A stretch of DNA of 64,000 nt, taken from JBEKUY01 sp049514555. GTDB taxonomy: Bacteria > Acidobacteriota > Terriglobia > Acidiferrales > UBA7541. Shown here in pieces: positions 9,327 through 18,947 of the stretch. The stretch lies in NCBI GenBank assembly GCA_049514555.1, contig JBEKUY010000008.1, positions 50,534 to 114,533 on the forward strand. The letters run 5' to 3'. Below the pieces are notes generated by a model. It worked only from the letters and a program-made list of their open reading frames with translations. It had not been told where the DNA came from and ran no database searches. The position numbers were made by a program, and so were the translations under genes. Each line of letters starts with the position of its first letter. Position 1 is the first letter of the stretch.

Positions 9327-10562
9327 ATGCAGATCGCACTCGGAGTGACGGGAGGCGTGGCGGCCTACAAGGCCGCGGAACTGGTGCGCCGTCTGCAGCA
9401 GGACGGGTTCGAGGTGCAGGCAGTGATGACGCGGGCGGCGCAGGAGTTCGTCGCGCCGCTGACGTTTGCGGCGCTGACCGGCCGCAAGGTGATTACCGGC
9501 CTCTTCGGCGAGTCCGGAAGCGGCCCGGCGAATGTGGAGAGCGCGATCGAGCACATCGCGGTGGCGCAGCGGATCGATCTGCTGCTGGTGGCGCCGGCGA
9601 CGGCGGACGTGCTCGCGAAGATGGCGCACGGGGTGGCCGATGACTTCCTGACCACGCTGTATCTGGCAACGACCGCGCCGGTGGTCGTAGCGCCGGCGAT
9701 GAACGTGAACATGTGGGAACATGCGGCGACGCAAGAGAACGTGCGGCGGCTGCGGGAGCGCGGGGTGCGCGTGGTCGAGCCCGACGAAGGCTACCTGGCG
9801 TGCGGGATGACCGGCGCGGGGCGCCTGGCGAGCCTCGAAGCCATCGTCGCAGAAGTGAAGAAAACGCTCGGCGCGGCGCGGGACTTCGAGGGCGAAACCG
9901 TGCTGGTGACCGCAGGGCCTACGCACGAAGCGATCGACCCGGTGCGCTATCTGAGCAACCGTTCGTCGGGGAAAATGGGCTACGCGCTGGCGGAAGCCGC
10001 GGCGCGGCGCGGCGCGCAAGTGATCCTGGTAAGCGGGCCGGCGGCGCTGGAGACTCCGGCGGGCGTGAGGCGCGTGGACGTGCGCACGGCGGAAGAGATG
10101 CACCGCGCCGTGCTCGAAGAGCTGCCGCGGACCACGGTGGTGATCAAAGCGGCGGCGGTGGCGGATTACCGCCCCGCGGCGCGGCAAGAGAAGAAGGTCA
10201 AGGCGAAGGAGCGCATCACGCTCGAGCTCGAGCCCACCGCGGACATTCTCGCGGACGTGGCGCGTCAGAAGGGCGACCGCATCCTGGTGGGGTTTGCGGC
10301 GGAGACCGACCACGTCGCCGAACACGCCCGGGAAAAACTGGCGGGCAAGAACGTGGACCTGATCGTGGCCAACGACGTGACGGCCCCGGGAGCGGGTTTT
10401 GACCGTGATACCAATGTGGTGACGCTTTATGCGCGCGACGGGCGCGAGCAGGCGCTCGAGCGCATGGCCAAGCGGGACGTGGCGCAACGCGTGTTGGACG
10501 AAGTGCTGCGGTTGCGCGAGGCGCGGCGGCAAGCGCCCGCCGCAGGGCGCGCGAAGGCGTAG
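9327..10562 (+). CDS. coaBC: Bifunctional phosphopantothenoylcysteine decarboxylase / phosphopantothenate-cysteine ligase
   Basis: This 411-aa enzyme carries out two steps of coenzyme A synthesis. CoaB couples 4'-phosphopantothenate to cysteine with CTP, and CoaC decarboxylates the product with FMN. The N-terminal CoaC domain has GVTGGVAAYK, the catalytic His in IEHIAVA and the motif PAMNVNMW. The C-terminal CoaB domain starts at VLVTAGPTHEAIDPVR with SNRSSGKMG and KAAAVADYRP. An open frame extends upstream into rpoZ, but the ATG at 9327 gives the canonical N-terminus and follows an AAGGGA element. Confidence 0.96.
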   Translation: MQIALGVTGGVAAYKAAELVRRLQQDGFEVQAVMTRAAQEFVAPLTFAALTGRKVITGLFGESGSGPANVESAIEHIAVAQRIDLLLVAPATADVLAKMAHGVADDFLTTLYLATTAPVVVAPAMNVNMWEHAATQENVRRLRERGVRVVEPDEGYLACGMTGAGRLASLEAIVAEVKKTLGAARDFEGETVLVTAGPTHEAIDPVRYLSNRSSGKMGYALAEAAARRGAQVILVSGPAALETPAGVRRVDVRTAEEMHRAVLEELPRTTVVIKAAAVADYRPAARQEKKVKAKERITLELEPTADILADVARQKGDRILVGFAAETDHVAEHAREKLAGKNVDLIVANDVTAPGAGFDRDTNVVTLYARDGREQALERMAKRDVAQRVLDEVLRLREARRQAPAAGRAKA

Positions 10563-10571
10563 ATTCCCTCC

Positions 10572-11459
10572 ATGACGCGGCCCGAACAAGAACAACTCGA
10601 CCGCAAACTCGAAGAGCGGCTGCGATATTACCGTGACATCGGAATCGGGCCGTTCTTTCGCCGGCGCGGACCGGCTGGGGGCGAAGTAACGCCGGCGCAA
10701 ATGAGGGCTGCCGCAGGAACTCACGCGGGCCCGGCGCGAGCGGCGAGCACAGCGGCCGGGGGCGCTCCAAACGCAATGACACGAAGCCGTGCGGCCAGCA
10801 CGACAGCAGAAAGCCTGTTGGCAGCCAAGATGGCCGCGCTGCCTTTGGCGAAGGGGCCGTCGCTATTTGAGGCGGCCGAGCGCATTCAGGGCGACACGCT
10901 CGCGCGGATCCGGGCGGACCTCGGCGACTGCACGCGATGCAAGCTGAGCCGCAGCCGGAAGCACATCGTCTTCGGCGACGGAAACGAGAAAGCGGAGCTG
11001 GTGTTCGTGGGAGAAGGGCCCGGACACGACGAGGACGTGCAGGGACTGCCGTTTGTGGGGCGCGCCGGGAAGCTGTTGACGCAGATGATCGAGGCCATGG
11101 GGCTCGAGCGGCGCGACGTGTACATCTGCAACGTGCTGAAGTGCCGCCCGCCGGAGAATCGCACTCCGGAGCGGGACGAAGTAGCGGCGTGCTCGCCGTT
11201 CTTGCTGCGGCAGATCGAAGCGATCCGGCCGAAGGTGATCGTGGCCCTCGGCAGCGTGGCGGCGCAGACGCTTCTCAACACAAACCGCTCCATCTCGCAG
11301 TTTCGCGGCGAGTGGCTGGAGTTTCGCGGAGCGCGGTTGTTGGCCACCTACCACCCGGCTTACCTGCTGCGCAACCCCAACGCGAAGGGCGAGGTCTGGA
11401 AGGACCTTCAGAAAGTCATGGCCGTGCTCGGGCTGAGCGGCCGAAAGCGACGGCCGTAG
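10572..11459 (+). CDS. Family 4 uracil-DNA glycosylase with 4Fe-4S cluster
   Basis: This 295-aa protein contains a type 4 UDG domain from about residue 105. The CTRC pair and the later cysteines of CNVLKC and AACSPF fit the 4Fe-4S ligand set. Motif A is GEGPG.DED, with PFVGRAGKLL next, and motif B is TYHPAYLLR. It removes uracil from DNA after cytosine deamination. About 100 N-terminal residues, rich in Ala, Arg and Gly, precede the catalytic domain and look disordered; the usual family length is near 200 aa. It begins 9 bp after coaBC and is followed 6 bp later by an EamA transporter. Confidence 0.92.
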   Translation: MTRPEQEQLDRKLEERLRYYRDIGIGPFFRRRGPAGGEVTPAQMRAAAGTHAGPARAASTAAGGAPNAMTRSRAASTTAESLLAAKMAALPLAKGPSLFEAAERIQGDTLARIRADLGDCTRCKLSRSRKHIVFGDGNEKAELVFVGEGPGHDEDVQGLPFVGRAGKLLTQMIEAMGLERRDVYICNVLKCRPPENRTPERDEVAACSPFLLRQIEAIRPKVIVALGSVAAQTLLNTNRSISQFRGEWLEFRGARLLATYHPAYLLRNPNAKGEVWKDLQKVMAVLGLSGRKRRP

Positions 11460-11465
11460 CGCGCG

Positions 11466-12398
11466 ATGGGCATTCTGCTCGGTCTGAGCGCGGCGTTGAG
11501 CTGGGGCTTGGCGGACTTCCTGGCACGGTTCCTCACCCGCCGAGTCGGCACGCTGCGCACTTTCCTCTACATGCAGGTGGCAGGCCTCTTCATGCTCTCA
11601 CTGGCTCTGCCGGCGCTCGGCGGCTGGGGGCACCTCGCCGATGGTTCGGGCTGGCGGCCGTGGGCCTGGGGAGCTCTGGCGGGCTCGATCAACGCAGGCG
11701 CCACGCTGGCGCTCTACCGTTCATTCGAAATCGGCAAATTCGCCATTGTCGCTCCCATTTCGTCGAGCTTTCCGGCGCTGACCGTGCTGCTTTCGATGGC
11801 GGCCGGAGAGAAGTTCGCAGCCGGGCGCGGCGCGGGAATTGTCCTCACGCTGATCGGGGTGATCCTCGCAGCAGCCGCGCGCGAACCTGCCGGGACCGCG
11901 CCCCAGGCTGGCGCGGAAACCGTCGCCGGGAGCGGCCAGGACGGCCATGTTGGAGCGGGCGCTGAAGCCGCCGTGGATGCCAAGAATGCAGGCGTGCTTT
12001 GGGCGCTTGTGGCTGCGGCGGGCTTCGGCGTTTTGTTCTGGCTGCTGGGATTCCGCGTCGCGCCGCGCGTGGGAGCCGCCGCGGGCGTGTGGATCATTCG
12101 TTTGACGAGCATGACGATCGCCTTTCTCGCTGTGTTGATAGCTCGTCAGCCGGTGCGGCTGCGGCCGGTGAGATTGGGCTGGATGGTGCTGGGGACCGGC
12201 CTGTTCGATACCGGGGCATACGTCTGCAACAATCTCGGCGTCGTGCTCGAGCAGGTCTCGGTGGTCAGCGTATTGGCGTCACTCTATGGAGTGGTCACTG
12301 TGGCGCTCGCGGCCATTCTTCTCCGAGAGAAACTCGCAGTCCGGCAGTGGATCGGGGTCCTGCTGATTTTTGTGGGGATCGTGCTGATCAGCAAGTAA
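11466..12398 (+). CDS. EamA/DMT family transporter
   Basis: This 310-aa membrane protein has two EamA repeats of about five helices each (residues 1-140 and 178-310), separated by an Ala/Gly/Glu-rich loop around 141-176. The first helix has the family's ALSWGLADFLARF segment and the end LIFVGIVLIS is typical. Members of the drug/metabolite transporter superfamily export or import small metabolites, and the substrate cannot be told from sequence alone. It begins 6 bp after the glycosylase gene. A G7 run lies just after its stop. Confidence 0.85.
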   Translation: MGILLGLSAALSWGLADFLARFLTRRVGTLRTFLYMQVAGLFMLSLALPALGGWGHLADGSGWRPWAWGALAGSINAGATLALYRSFEIGKFAIVAPISSSFPALTVLLSMAAGEKFAAGRGAGIVLTLIGVILAAAAREPAGTAPQAGAETVAGSGQDGHVGAGAEAAVDAKNAGVLWALVAAAGFGVLFWLLGFRVAPRVGAAAGVWIIRLTSMTIAFLAVLIARQPVRLRPVRLGWMVLGTGLFDTGAYVCNNLGVVLEQVSVVSVLASLYGVVTVALAAILLREKLAVRQWIGVLLIFVGIVLISK

Positions 12399-12460
12399 GA
12401 GGGGGGGCAAGGAAGTCGTTTCTTCGTAGTATCCCGCCTGCTGATAGACTACACAGCCTG

Positions 12461-14944
12461 ATGAAGACCTACTGCGACGTCGCGGTGCCGGTGCCGTTGA
12501 GGACGACGTTCACCTACGCGGTGCCGGAGGCGCTGCGCGGCGCCGTGGCCCCGGGATGCCGCGTGCTGGTGCCGTTCCGGCGAAAAACGCTCGCGGGGGT
12601 TGTGGTGCGCATGACGACAGGCGAACGCGCTGGAGGCGCGCAGGTCAAGGACGTGGCGCGCTCTCTCGACGTCGTGCCGGCGTTGACGGAAAAACTCATC
12701 GAGTTGGGCGAGTGGGTGGCGAAATACTATCTAGCACCGGTGGGAGAAGTATTCCGCGCGATGCTGCCACCGCTCGTGGAGGTGCGCGCGCTGCGTGAAG
12801 TGGCGATTACGGGAGCGGGGCGCGCCGCCCTGGCGGATGCCGCGCGCGGGTCGCTGCTTGGGGAAGCAGGAGCAGATTGGCGCGCGCTCGAAACGCTCGA
12901 AAAAGAAGGCGGCACAATGCGGCTCGAGCGGTTTGAGAAGCTCGCTCGTCGCGGCGCGGGTGGAACAGGGCAGGCGGCGCAGTTGGCGCGGCGAGGGTGG
13001 ATCGAGTTACGCGAGAGGCCGGTGGGACGAAAGACGCGCACGCAAAAGATCGTGACGTGGAACAGTGGGGCGGAAGGCGACCGGAACAAGACCGCACCCA
13101 CGCCCCCGGGAAAAGATGCGGAAAAACGAGAGGCGCTGCGGCGGGTGCTTGAGATCGAACACGGGCCGATGCCGATTTCCGTGGCGATGCGATACGCGGG
13201 GGTGACGCGAGGATTTATCGAGAAACTGGAGCGCGAGGGTTTGGTCGAGAGCTGGGAAGAACCGCTGGACCCGGCGGAATCGGCTTTTGAGGCGGACTTC
13301 GAGCCGCCGGCAAACGTTCCGAACGAGGGGCAGGAGCGAGCGCTCGGGGACATTCGCGCGTGGATCGAGGCGTCGAGGTTCACGACCGGTTTGCTCTACG
13401 GCGTGACCGGCAGCGGGAAGACGGAGGTGTACCTGCGAGCGGTGCAAGAGACGCTGGCTCGAGGGAAGACGGCGATTGTGTTGGTGCCGGAGATTGCCTT
13501 GACTCTGTGGATGGGGCGGCTTTGCCGGGCATGGTTCGGAGCGAGGTATGAAGGCGTAGCGGTGCTGCACTCGGCGCTGGGAAATGCGGAGCGGGCGCGC
13601 GAGTGGTGGCGAGTGCGGCGAGGCGAGGCGCGGGTGGTCGTAGGAACGCGGTCGGCGGTGTTCGCTCCGGTCGAGCGGCTGGGGTTGGTGATCGTGGATG
13701 AAGAGCAGGAAGCCAGTTACAAACAGGAAGAAACGCCGCGATATAACGGCCGGGATGTGGCCATCGTGCGCGCGAAGATCGAAGGCGCCACGGCGCTCTT
13801 GGGTTCGGCGACTCCCTCGATGGAGAGCTACTACCGCGCGCAGACGGGAGCGTATCAATTGCTGACGCTCGCGGGACGCGTGGCCGAACGGCCCATGGCG
13901 CTGGTCGAGATCGTGGACTTGCGCGAAGAGTTTCGGCAAACGTTTCAGGCGAGCCCGATCTCCACGGCGCTGCGCTTGGAAATCGCGCAATGCCTCGAGC
14001 AGAAAACGCAGGCGCTGGTGCTGATCAACCGGCGCGGGTATTCCTGGTTCGTATTGTGCCGGAGCTGCGGCGCATCGGTGCAGTGCCGGAATTGCAGCAT
14101 CGCGATGACCTATCACAAGACGCGGCAGCGGCTCGAATGCCACTACTGCGGGGCCACGCAGCCGGTGCCGAAAAGGTGTCCGAAGTGCGAGTCGCAGCAC
14201 GTGCACTTCTTCGGAGAGGGATCGGAGCAACTTGAGGAGCGGCTGCGGGAGGAGTTTCCGGGGGCGCGGGTCGCGCGGCTCGACCGGGACACCGCGCGCA
14301 CGAAGCGGCAATACCAACAAACGCTCGGGGCGTTCGCGGCGGGGGCGATCGACATCCTGGTGGGAACGCAAATGCTGGCGAAGGGGCACGACTTCCAGAA
14401 AGTGACGCTGGTGGGCGTGGTCGCCGCGGACGCGTCCTTGAGCCTGCCGGATTTTCGCGCGGCGGAGAGGACCTTCCAATTGCTGACACAGGTGGCGGGA
14501 CGCGCCGGGCGCGGCGAACTGCCGGGCCGCGTGCTGGTGCAGACGTTTTACCCGGAGCACTACGCCATCCAAGATGCCGCGCGGCAGGATTACCCCAGCT
14601 TCTTCGAGCGAGAATTGCATTTCCGGAAAATGATGGCCTATCCGCCGCTGACGGCGCTCGCGAACGTGCTGGTTCGCGACACTGCATTGGAGAAGGCCAT
14701 TCGTTGGGCCAGGCAGATCGGCGAGTATCTCGCGCCGTTCGATGGAAAAGAGCTCAAAGTGCTGGGACCGGCTGCCGCACCGCTGGCTCGGCTGAAACGC
14801 GAGTACCGGTTCCAGTTTCTTTTGAAGGCGGTGAAGAGAGCGGTGCTGGCGAAGACCCTCGCAGGAGCGATGGAGTTCTGCGAGAAGAACGACATTCCGG
14901 AGCGGGCCGTGCTGGCGGACATGGACCCGGTCAGCTTGATGTAG
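12461..14944 (+). CDS. priA: Primosomal replication restart helicase PriA
   Basis: This 827-aa superfamily 2 helicase reloads the replisome at stalled forks. An N-terminal DNA-binding domain (YCDVAVPVPL, TFTYAVP) precedes the helicase core with Walker A GVTGSGKTE, Walker B VIVDEEQEASYKQ, GSATPSMES and the C-terminal motifs VGTQMLAKGHDF and QVAGRAGRG. Between them lie eight cysteines in four CxxC pairs (CRSC, CRNC, CHYC, CPKC) for two zinc ions. The usual DEEH box reads DEEQ here. The frame is open far upstream, but ATG 12461 gives the standard N-terminus. No downstream partner gene is seen. Confidence 0.95.
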   Translation: MKTYCDVAVPVPLRTTFTYAVPEALRGAVAPGCRVLVPFRRKTLAGVVVRMTTGERAGGAQVKDVARSLDVVPALTEKLIELGEWVAKYYLAPVGEVFRAMLPPLVEVRALREVAITGAGRAALADAARGSLLGEAGADWRALETLEKEGGTMRLERFEKLARRGAGGTGQAAQLARRGWIELRERPVGRKTRTQKIVTWNSGAEGDRNKTAPTPPGKDAEKREALRRVLEIEHGPMPISVAMRYAGVTRGFIEKLEREGLVESWEEPLDPAESAFEADFEPPANVPNEGQERALGDIRAWIEASRFTTGLLYGVTGSGKTEVYLRAVQETLARGKTAIVLVPEIALTLWMGRLCRAWFGARYEGVAVLHSALGNAERAREWWRVRRGEARVVVGTRSAVFAPVERLGLVIVDEEQEASYKQEETPRYNGRDVAIVRAKIEGATALLGSATPSMESYYRAQTGAYQLLTLAGRVAERPMALVEIVDLREEFRQTFQASPISTALRLEIAQCLEQKTQALVLINRRGYSWFVLCRSCGASVQCRNCSIAMTYHKTRQRLECHYCGATQPVPKRCPKCESQHVHFFGEGSEQLEERLREEFPGARVARLDRDTARTKRQYQQTLGAFAAGAIDILVGTQMLAKGHDFQKVTLVGVVAADASLSLPDFRAAERTFQLLTQVAGRAGRGELPGRVLVQTFYPEHYAIQDAARQDYPSFFERELHFRKMMAYPPLTALANVLVRDTALEKAIRWARQIGEYLAPFDGKELKVLGPAAAPLARLKREYRFQFLLKAVKRAVLAKTLAGAMEFCEKNDIPERAVLADMDPVSLM

Positions 14945-15131
14945 AAGGGCAGAGGGGGCAGAGGAAGCGGGGACGGACAAGTCGTCCCAGGTTCGGGACG
15001 GCGCATCCCAAGAGCGGACATCGTGCGACACACTTAGGGGCCCTAGTCCTGTTATCCTCTGATTATTCAAGGAATTGGCGCGAATGCACGTGGAGGAGGA
15101 ATTGCGCTGGGATACTCGTAGGAGTGGATGG

Positions 15132-17569
15132 ATGCAAACCCTGCTGCAAGACTTGCGCTACGGCCTGCGGATGCTGGTCAGGAACCCGGGCTTCACGATG
15201 ATTGCCGTGCTGACCCTCGCGCTCGGCATCGGCGCGAACAGCACAATCTTCAGTTGGATCAACTCGACACTGCTCGACCCTATCCCCGGCGCAACGCGTT
15301 CGGGCGAACTTGTCTCCTTATTGAGGGGAGAGAGGACTTCAAGCCCCAGTCCGCCCCTCTCCTATGCAGATTATCGAGACCTGTGCGAGAGGAGCCGGAG
15401 TTTCTCCGGCATCCTGGGTTTCACAATGAAGCCATGGGCCTCACCGGCGCCGGCAAGCCGCAGCGCGTCTGGGGCACGCTGGTCTCCGCGAATTTCTTCG
15501 GCGTGCTCGGCGCGCGGCCCGTCCTCGGCCGCGGTTTTCTGCCGGTGGAAGAGCAGAAGCCCGAAGGCTCGCCAGTCGCGGTGCTCAGCTACGGTCTGTG
15601 GCAGACGCGTTTCGGCGGGAACACCTCTGTCATCGGCAAGACGATCCACATCAACCAACATCCGCTCACGATTGTCGGGGTGACTGCTTGGAATTTTCAA
15701 GGAGCCATGCCCGGTTTGCGTTCGGACCTCTACATTCCTCTGGTCATGGATCCAGTCATTTCCGGCTGGCATCGGCTCTACAATCGCGACACTCCCTGGC
15801 TCAATGTGTTTGGGCGGCTCAAGTCCGGAGTCACTCGGAGGCAAGCGCAGGAGGAGATGAACCTCCTGATGCAGCAGATTGTCGAACAGTATCCCGACTC
15901 GCACCGGGGCCCTAATGAGATCACGCTGGATCCGCTCTGGCGCTCGCCCTTTGGAGCGAACTCTTACCTCCACACGTTCCTGCCCATGTTGCTGGCCATT
16001 GCGGGAGTGGTGTTGCTGCTGGCCTGCGCGAATGTGGCGAACCTGCTGCTAGTGCGCTCGGTGGCGCGGCGGCGGGAGATCGCCATTCGCTTGTCCATGG
16101 GCGCGAGCCGCTGGCGCCTCGTGCGTCAGCTTTTGGTGGAGAGCGTGCTGCTCGCCCTGACGGGCGGCGGCATCGCCATGCTGCTCACCCTCTGGACCGC
16201 CGCGTCGTTGGCCAGCTTCATACCGCCCACAAGTATCCCGATCGCGACCCACGTCAGCGGTGGCCGCACTGTGCTCCTGGCAACGCTCGTCATCTCAGTT
16301 CTCACCGGCATCGTTTTCGGCATCCTGCCGGCGCTGCGCGCTTCGAGCCTCGCTCCCGCTGCAGTTTTGAAGGAAGAGGTGGGCAGCGTATCCGGCGGAC
16401 TCCACAAGTCGCGGCTCTCCAGCGCGCTGGTCGTGGCGCAAATCTCCCTTTCGCTGTTTCTATTGGTTTGCGCCGGACTTTTCATCCGTAGTTTCCAGGA
16501 AGCACAACGATTCGATCCGGGCTTCGACCGGAACCACGTGCTGCTCGCATCCTACGATCTGAAAGCCGCCGGCTACTCGGAAGCGCAAGGCATCGAATTC
16601 GACCAGCAACTGCTCGCCAAGCTCGAAGCCCTGCCCCGCATTGAGTCCGTGACTTTGACCGATTGGGTGCCGCTCCGATTCGATACAAGGACCACAACGG
16701 TAGACTTCGGAGGTTATGTATCGCAATCCCATGAATCGACGGAGACTGCGCAAGCGGACATCGGTCCAAGCTACTTCCGCACGATGCGGATTCCGCTCGT
16801 CGCCGGGCGGGAGTTCACATTCCAAGACACCGAGCAGTCGCAGCACGTGGCCATCGTCAATCAGGCGCTGGTGGACCGCTACTGGCCGGGTCAGGACGCG
16901 CTCGGCAAACGGCTACAGGCCCACGGTCGATGGTTCACCGTCGTCGGCGTGGCGCGGAACAGCAAATACCATTTCTTGAATGAGAGTCCGCAACCCGCCG
17001 TTTATCTGCCGCTGTTTCAAGACTACTATCACGACACGATCATTCAGGCCCGAGTTGCAGGCGATCCCGCAGCCTTCGCCCCGGCTGTCGAAAAGACGGT
17101 CCATCAATTGAACCCTGACCTGCCGGTATTCGAGGTGACGACGCTCGAGTCGCAGACGCAGATCGCCAGCACATTCGGGCGCATCGCCGGAGCCTTCGTG
17201 GGCGCGTTTGGACTGCTTGCGCTGGTGCTCGCGGCAGTGGGAATCTACGGAGTCGTCGCCTATTCCACGCGCCAGCGGACGCATGAAATCGGCATTCGCA
17301 TGGCGCTCGGAGCGGAACGACGCAACGTATTCCGGATGGTGTTGCGCCAGGGTCTCCGGTTGACACTCATCGGTTTGGCTCTCGGCCTCGTGCTATCGTT
17401 GGTGCTGACGCGATTCCTCAGGAGCGAGCTTTTCGGCGTAACGGCGACGGACGCGCTGACGTACGGGGGCGTGGCGATTTTGCTGTCCTTCGTGGCGCTC
17501 CTGGCCTGCTATATCCCAGCGCGCCGCGCGGCGAATGTGGAGCCGATGGCGGCCCTGCGCTACGAGTGA
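15132..17569 (+). pseudogene. MacB/ADOP-type ABC permease broken by a frameshift
   Basis: The first part (15132 to about 15430) reads in one frame: QTLLQDLRYGLRMLVRNPGF, a transmembrane helix, and the conserved start of the periplasmic domain up to FSGILGF. From about 15430 the homology continues in the -1 frame (MGLTGAGKPQRVWGTLVSAN onward) to a normal C-terminus with two FtsX-like permease domains and ending PMAALRYE. A single missing base near 15,420-15,445 explains it. Full length would be about 812 aa. These permeases belong to a MacB-like family expanded in acidobacteria; the substrate is unknown. An in-frame upstream start at ATG 15084 is possible. It could be a real pseudogene or a sequence error. 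Confidence 0.85.
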
Positions 17570-17669
17570 TGCTCGTCGGAATCAGGCGAATCACACCTGC
17601 CCGTAGGGGGATTCCCCAGCAGAGAGACCACTCCCGATAGGCGCACCGGAGCCGCAACTCACGGATACA

Positions 17670-18881
17670 ATGGCACCTGAAATCATGAACCACCCCGAGA
17701 CGATTTCGCCGCAAATCCTCATTGCGGATGACCAGCCGGAAATCCTCGAGGCGTTGCGTCTGCTCCTGAAAGGCCGCGGCTACAAGACCGAAGCGGTGAG
17801 GTCGCCTGCCGCGCTGCTCGAAGCGATGGGGCGCCGGGATTTCGACCTCATTCTGATGGACCTGAATTACGCCCGCGACACAACCTCGGGCCGCGAAGGC
17901 CTCGACCTGCTCGCACATCTGAGGACCATCGAGAACGTGCCGCCGATCGTGGTGATGACCGGATGGGCCACAGTCGGTCTCGCCGTAGAAGCCATGCAGC
18001 GCGGCGTCGGCGATTTCGTGGAGAAGCCGTGGGAAAACGCGCGCTTGTTGGAGATTTTGCAGAAGCAGCTCGAACAGGGCCGGGCACGGCGCGAGGCGCG
18101 CCGCCGGGCGGCCCAAGTGAGCCTGGCGCAGAACGAAATCGTCCACCAGCTTCACGAGCGGGAGAAGGAGGTCGAGGAGGCGCGAGCGATCCAAGAAGGC
18201 TTCCTCCCGAAAGAAATTCCGCAGATTTCCGGGTTCGAGATTGCAGCGGCCTGGCAGCCGGCCCGCATCGTGGGAGGGGACTATTTCGACGTGCTCTCGT
18301 TTGGCGGGGATAGGCTGGGGCTTTGCATTGCGGATGTGGCCGGGAAAGGCTTGCCAGCAGCGCTGCTGATGTCGAACTTGCAGGCGGCCGTTCGCGGACT
18401 GGCGATGCCGTCGCTGCCGCCGGACGGCCTGTGCGAGCGGCTGAATTCTCTCGTTTGCCAGAACATCGCGAGCGATCGCTTTATCACCTTCTTCTATGCG
18501 GAACTGGACGGCCGAGGGCGCCGATTGCGATATGCGAACGCGGGACACAATGCGCCGATTCTCCTCCGCCGTGACGGATCCCGCGACCGTTTGCGGGAAG
18601 GCGGCGCCGTGCTCGGCGTCTTCCCCAACCAAGGGTTTGCCGCCCGTACGATGGAACTGGCGCCGGGCGATCGCTTGGTTCTTTTTACCGACGGTGTGAC
18701 CGAAGCGGGCAATTCCGCCGGCGAGGAATTCGGCGAGGAGCGCCTACTCCGGCTGCTCGAAGAAAACCGTGCCGCGACGGCCGGCGGTTTGCAGAAGAAG
18801 ATTTTGGCGGCCGCGGGCGAGTTCTGCCGCGGGATTTGGGAAGACGACGCGACTTTGATTGTCCTCGGTGTTGACGACTAG
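17670..18881 (+). CDS. Response regulator with SpoIIE/PP2C phosphatase output domain
   Basis: This 403-aa protein has a receiver domain (residues 14-135) with acidic pocket ADD (20-21), phosphoacceptor D64, T97 and K119. A charged coiled-coil linker (about 140-175) leads to a PP2C-type Ser/Thr phosphatase domain with GGDYFDV, ADVAGKGLPAALLMS, YANAGHNAP, LFTDGVTEA and the final DDATLIVL. Such RsbU/RsbP-like proteins usually dephosphorylate anti-anti-sigma factors in partner-switching stress pathways. No histidine kinase, STAS or anti-sigma gene lies nearby, so it is an orphan. A second start (ATG 17685) is possible. Confidence 0.93.
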   Translation: MAPEIMNHPETISPQILIADDQPEILEALRLLLKGRGYKTEAVRSPAALLEAMGRRDFDLILMDLNYARDTTSGREGLDLLAHLRTIENVPPIVVMTGWATVGLAVEAMQRGVGDFVEKPWENARLLEILQKQLEQGRARREARRRAAQVSLAQNEIVHQLHEREKEVEEARAIQEGFLPKEIPQISGFEIAAAWQPARIVGGDYFDVLSFGGDRLGLCIADVAGKGLPAALLMSNLQAAVRGLAMPSLPPDGLCERLNSLVCQNIASDRFITFFYAELDGRGRRLRYANAGHNAPILLRRDGSRDRLREGGAVLGVFPNQGFAARTMELAPGDRLVLFTDGVTEAGNSAGEEFGEERLLRLLEENRAATAGGLQKKILAAAGEFCRGIWEDDATLIVLGVDD

Positions 18882-18947
18882 CCAGTCCGCTGGTTCCCTG
18901 GAAGACAAACGCAAGAAAGAAGCAGAGAAGAGGCGTTGCGGCGGGCC

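Noticed and set aside
10572..10880. Ala/Arg-rich N-terminal part of the uracil-DNA glycosylase as a separate gene
   Set aside because: It is in the same frame with no stop or second start with a ribosome-binding site; more likely a disordered extension.
13007..15070. 687-codon open frame on the minus strand opposite priA
   Set aside because: It mirrors priA codons in a GC-rich gene, has Arg/His/Leu-rich composition and no family features. Other long antisense frames (347-1858, 1865-3505, 3545-4978, 26398-27963) were rejected for the same reason.
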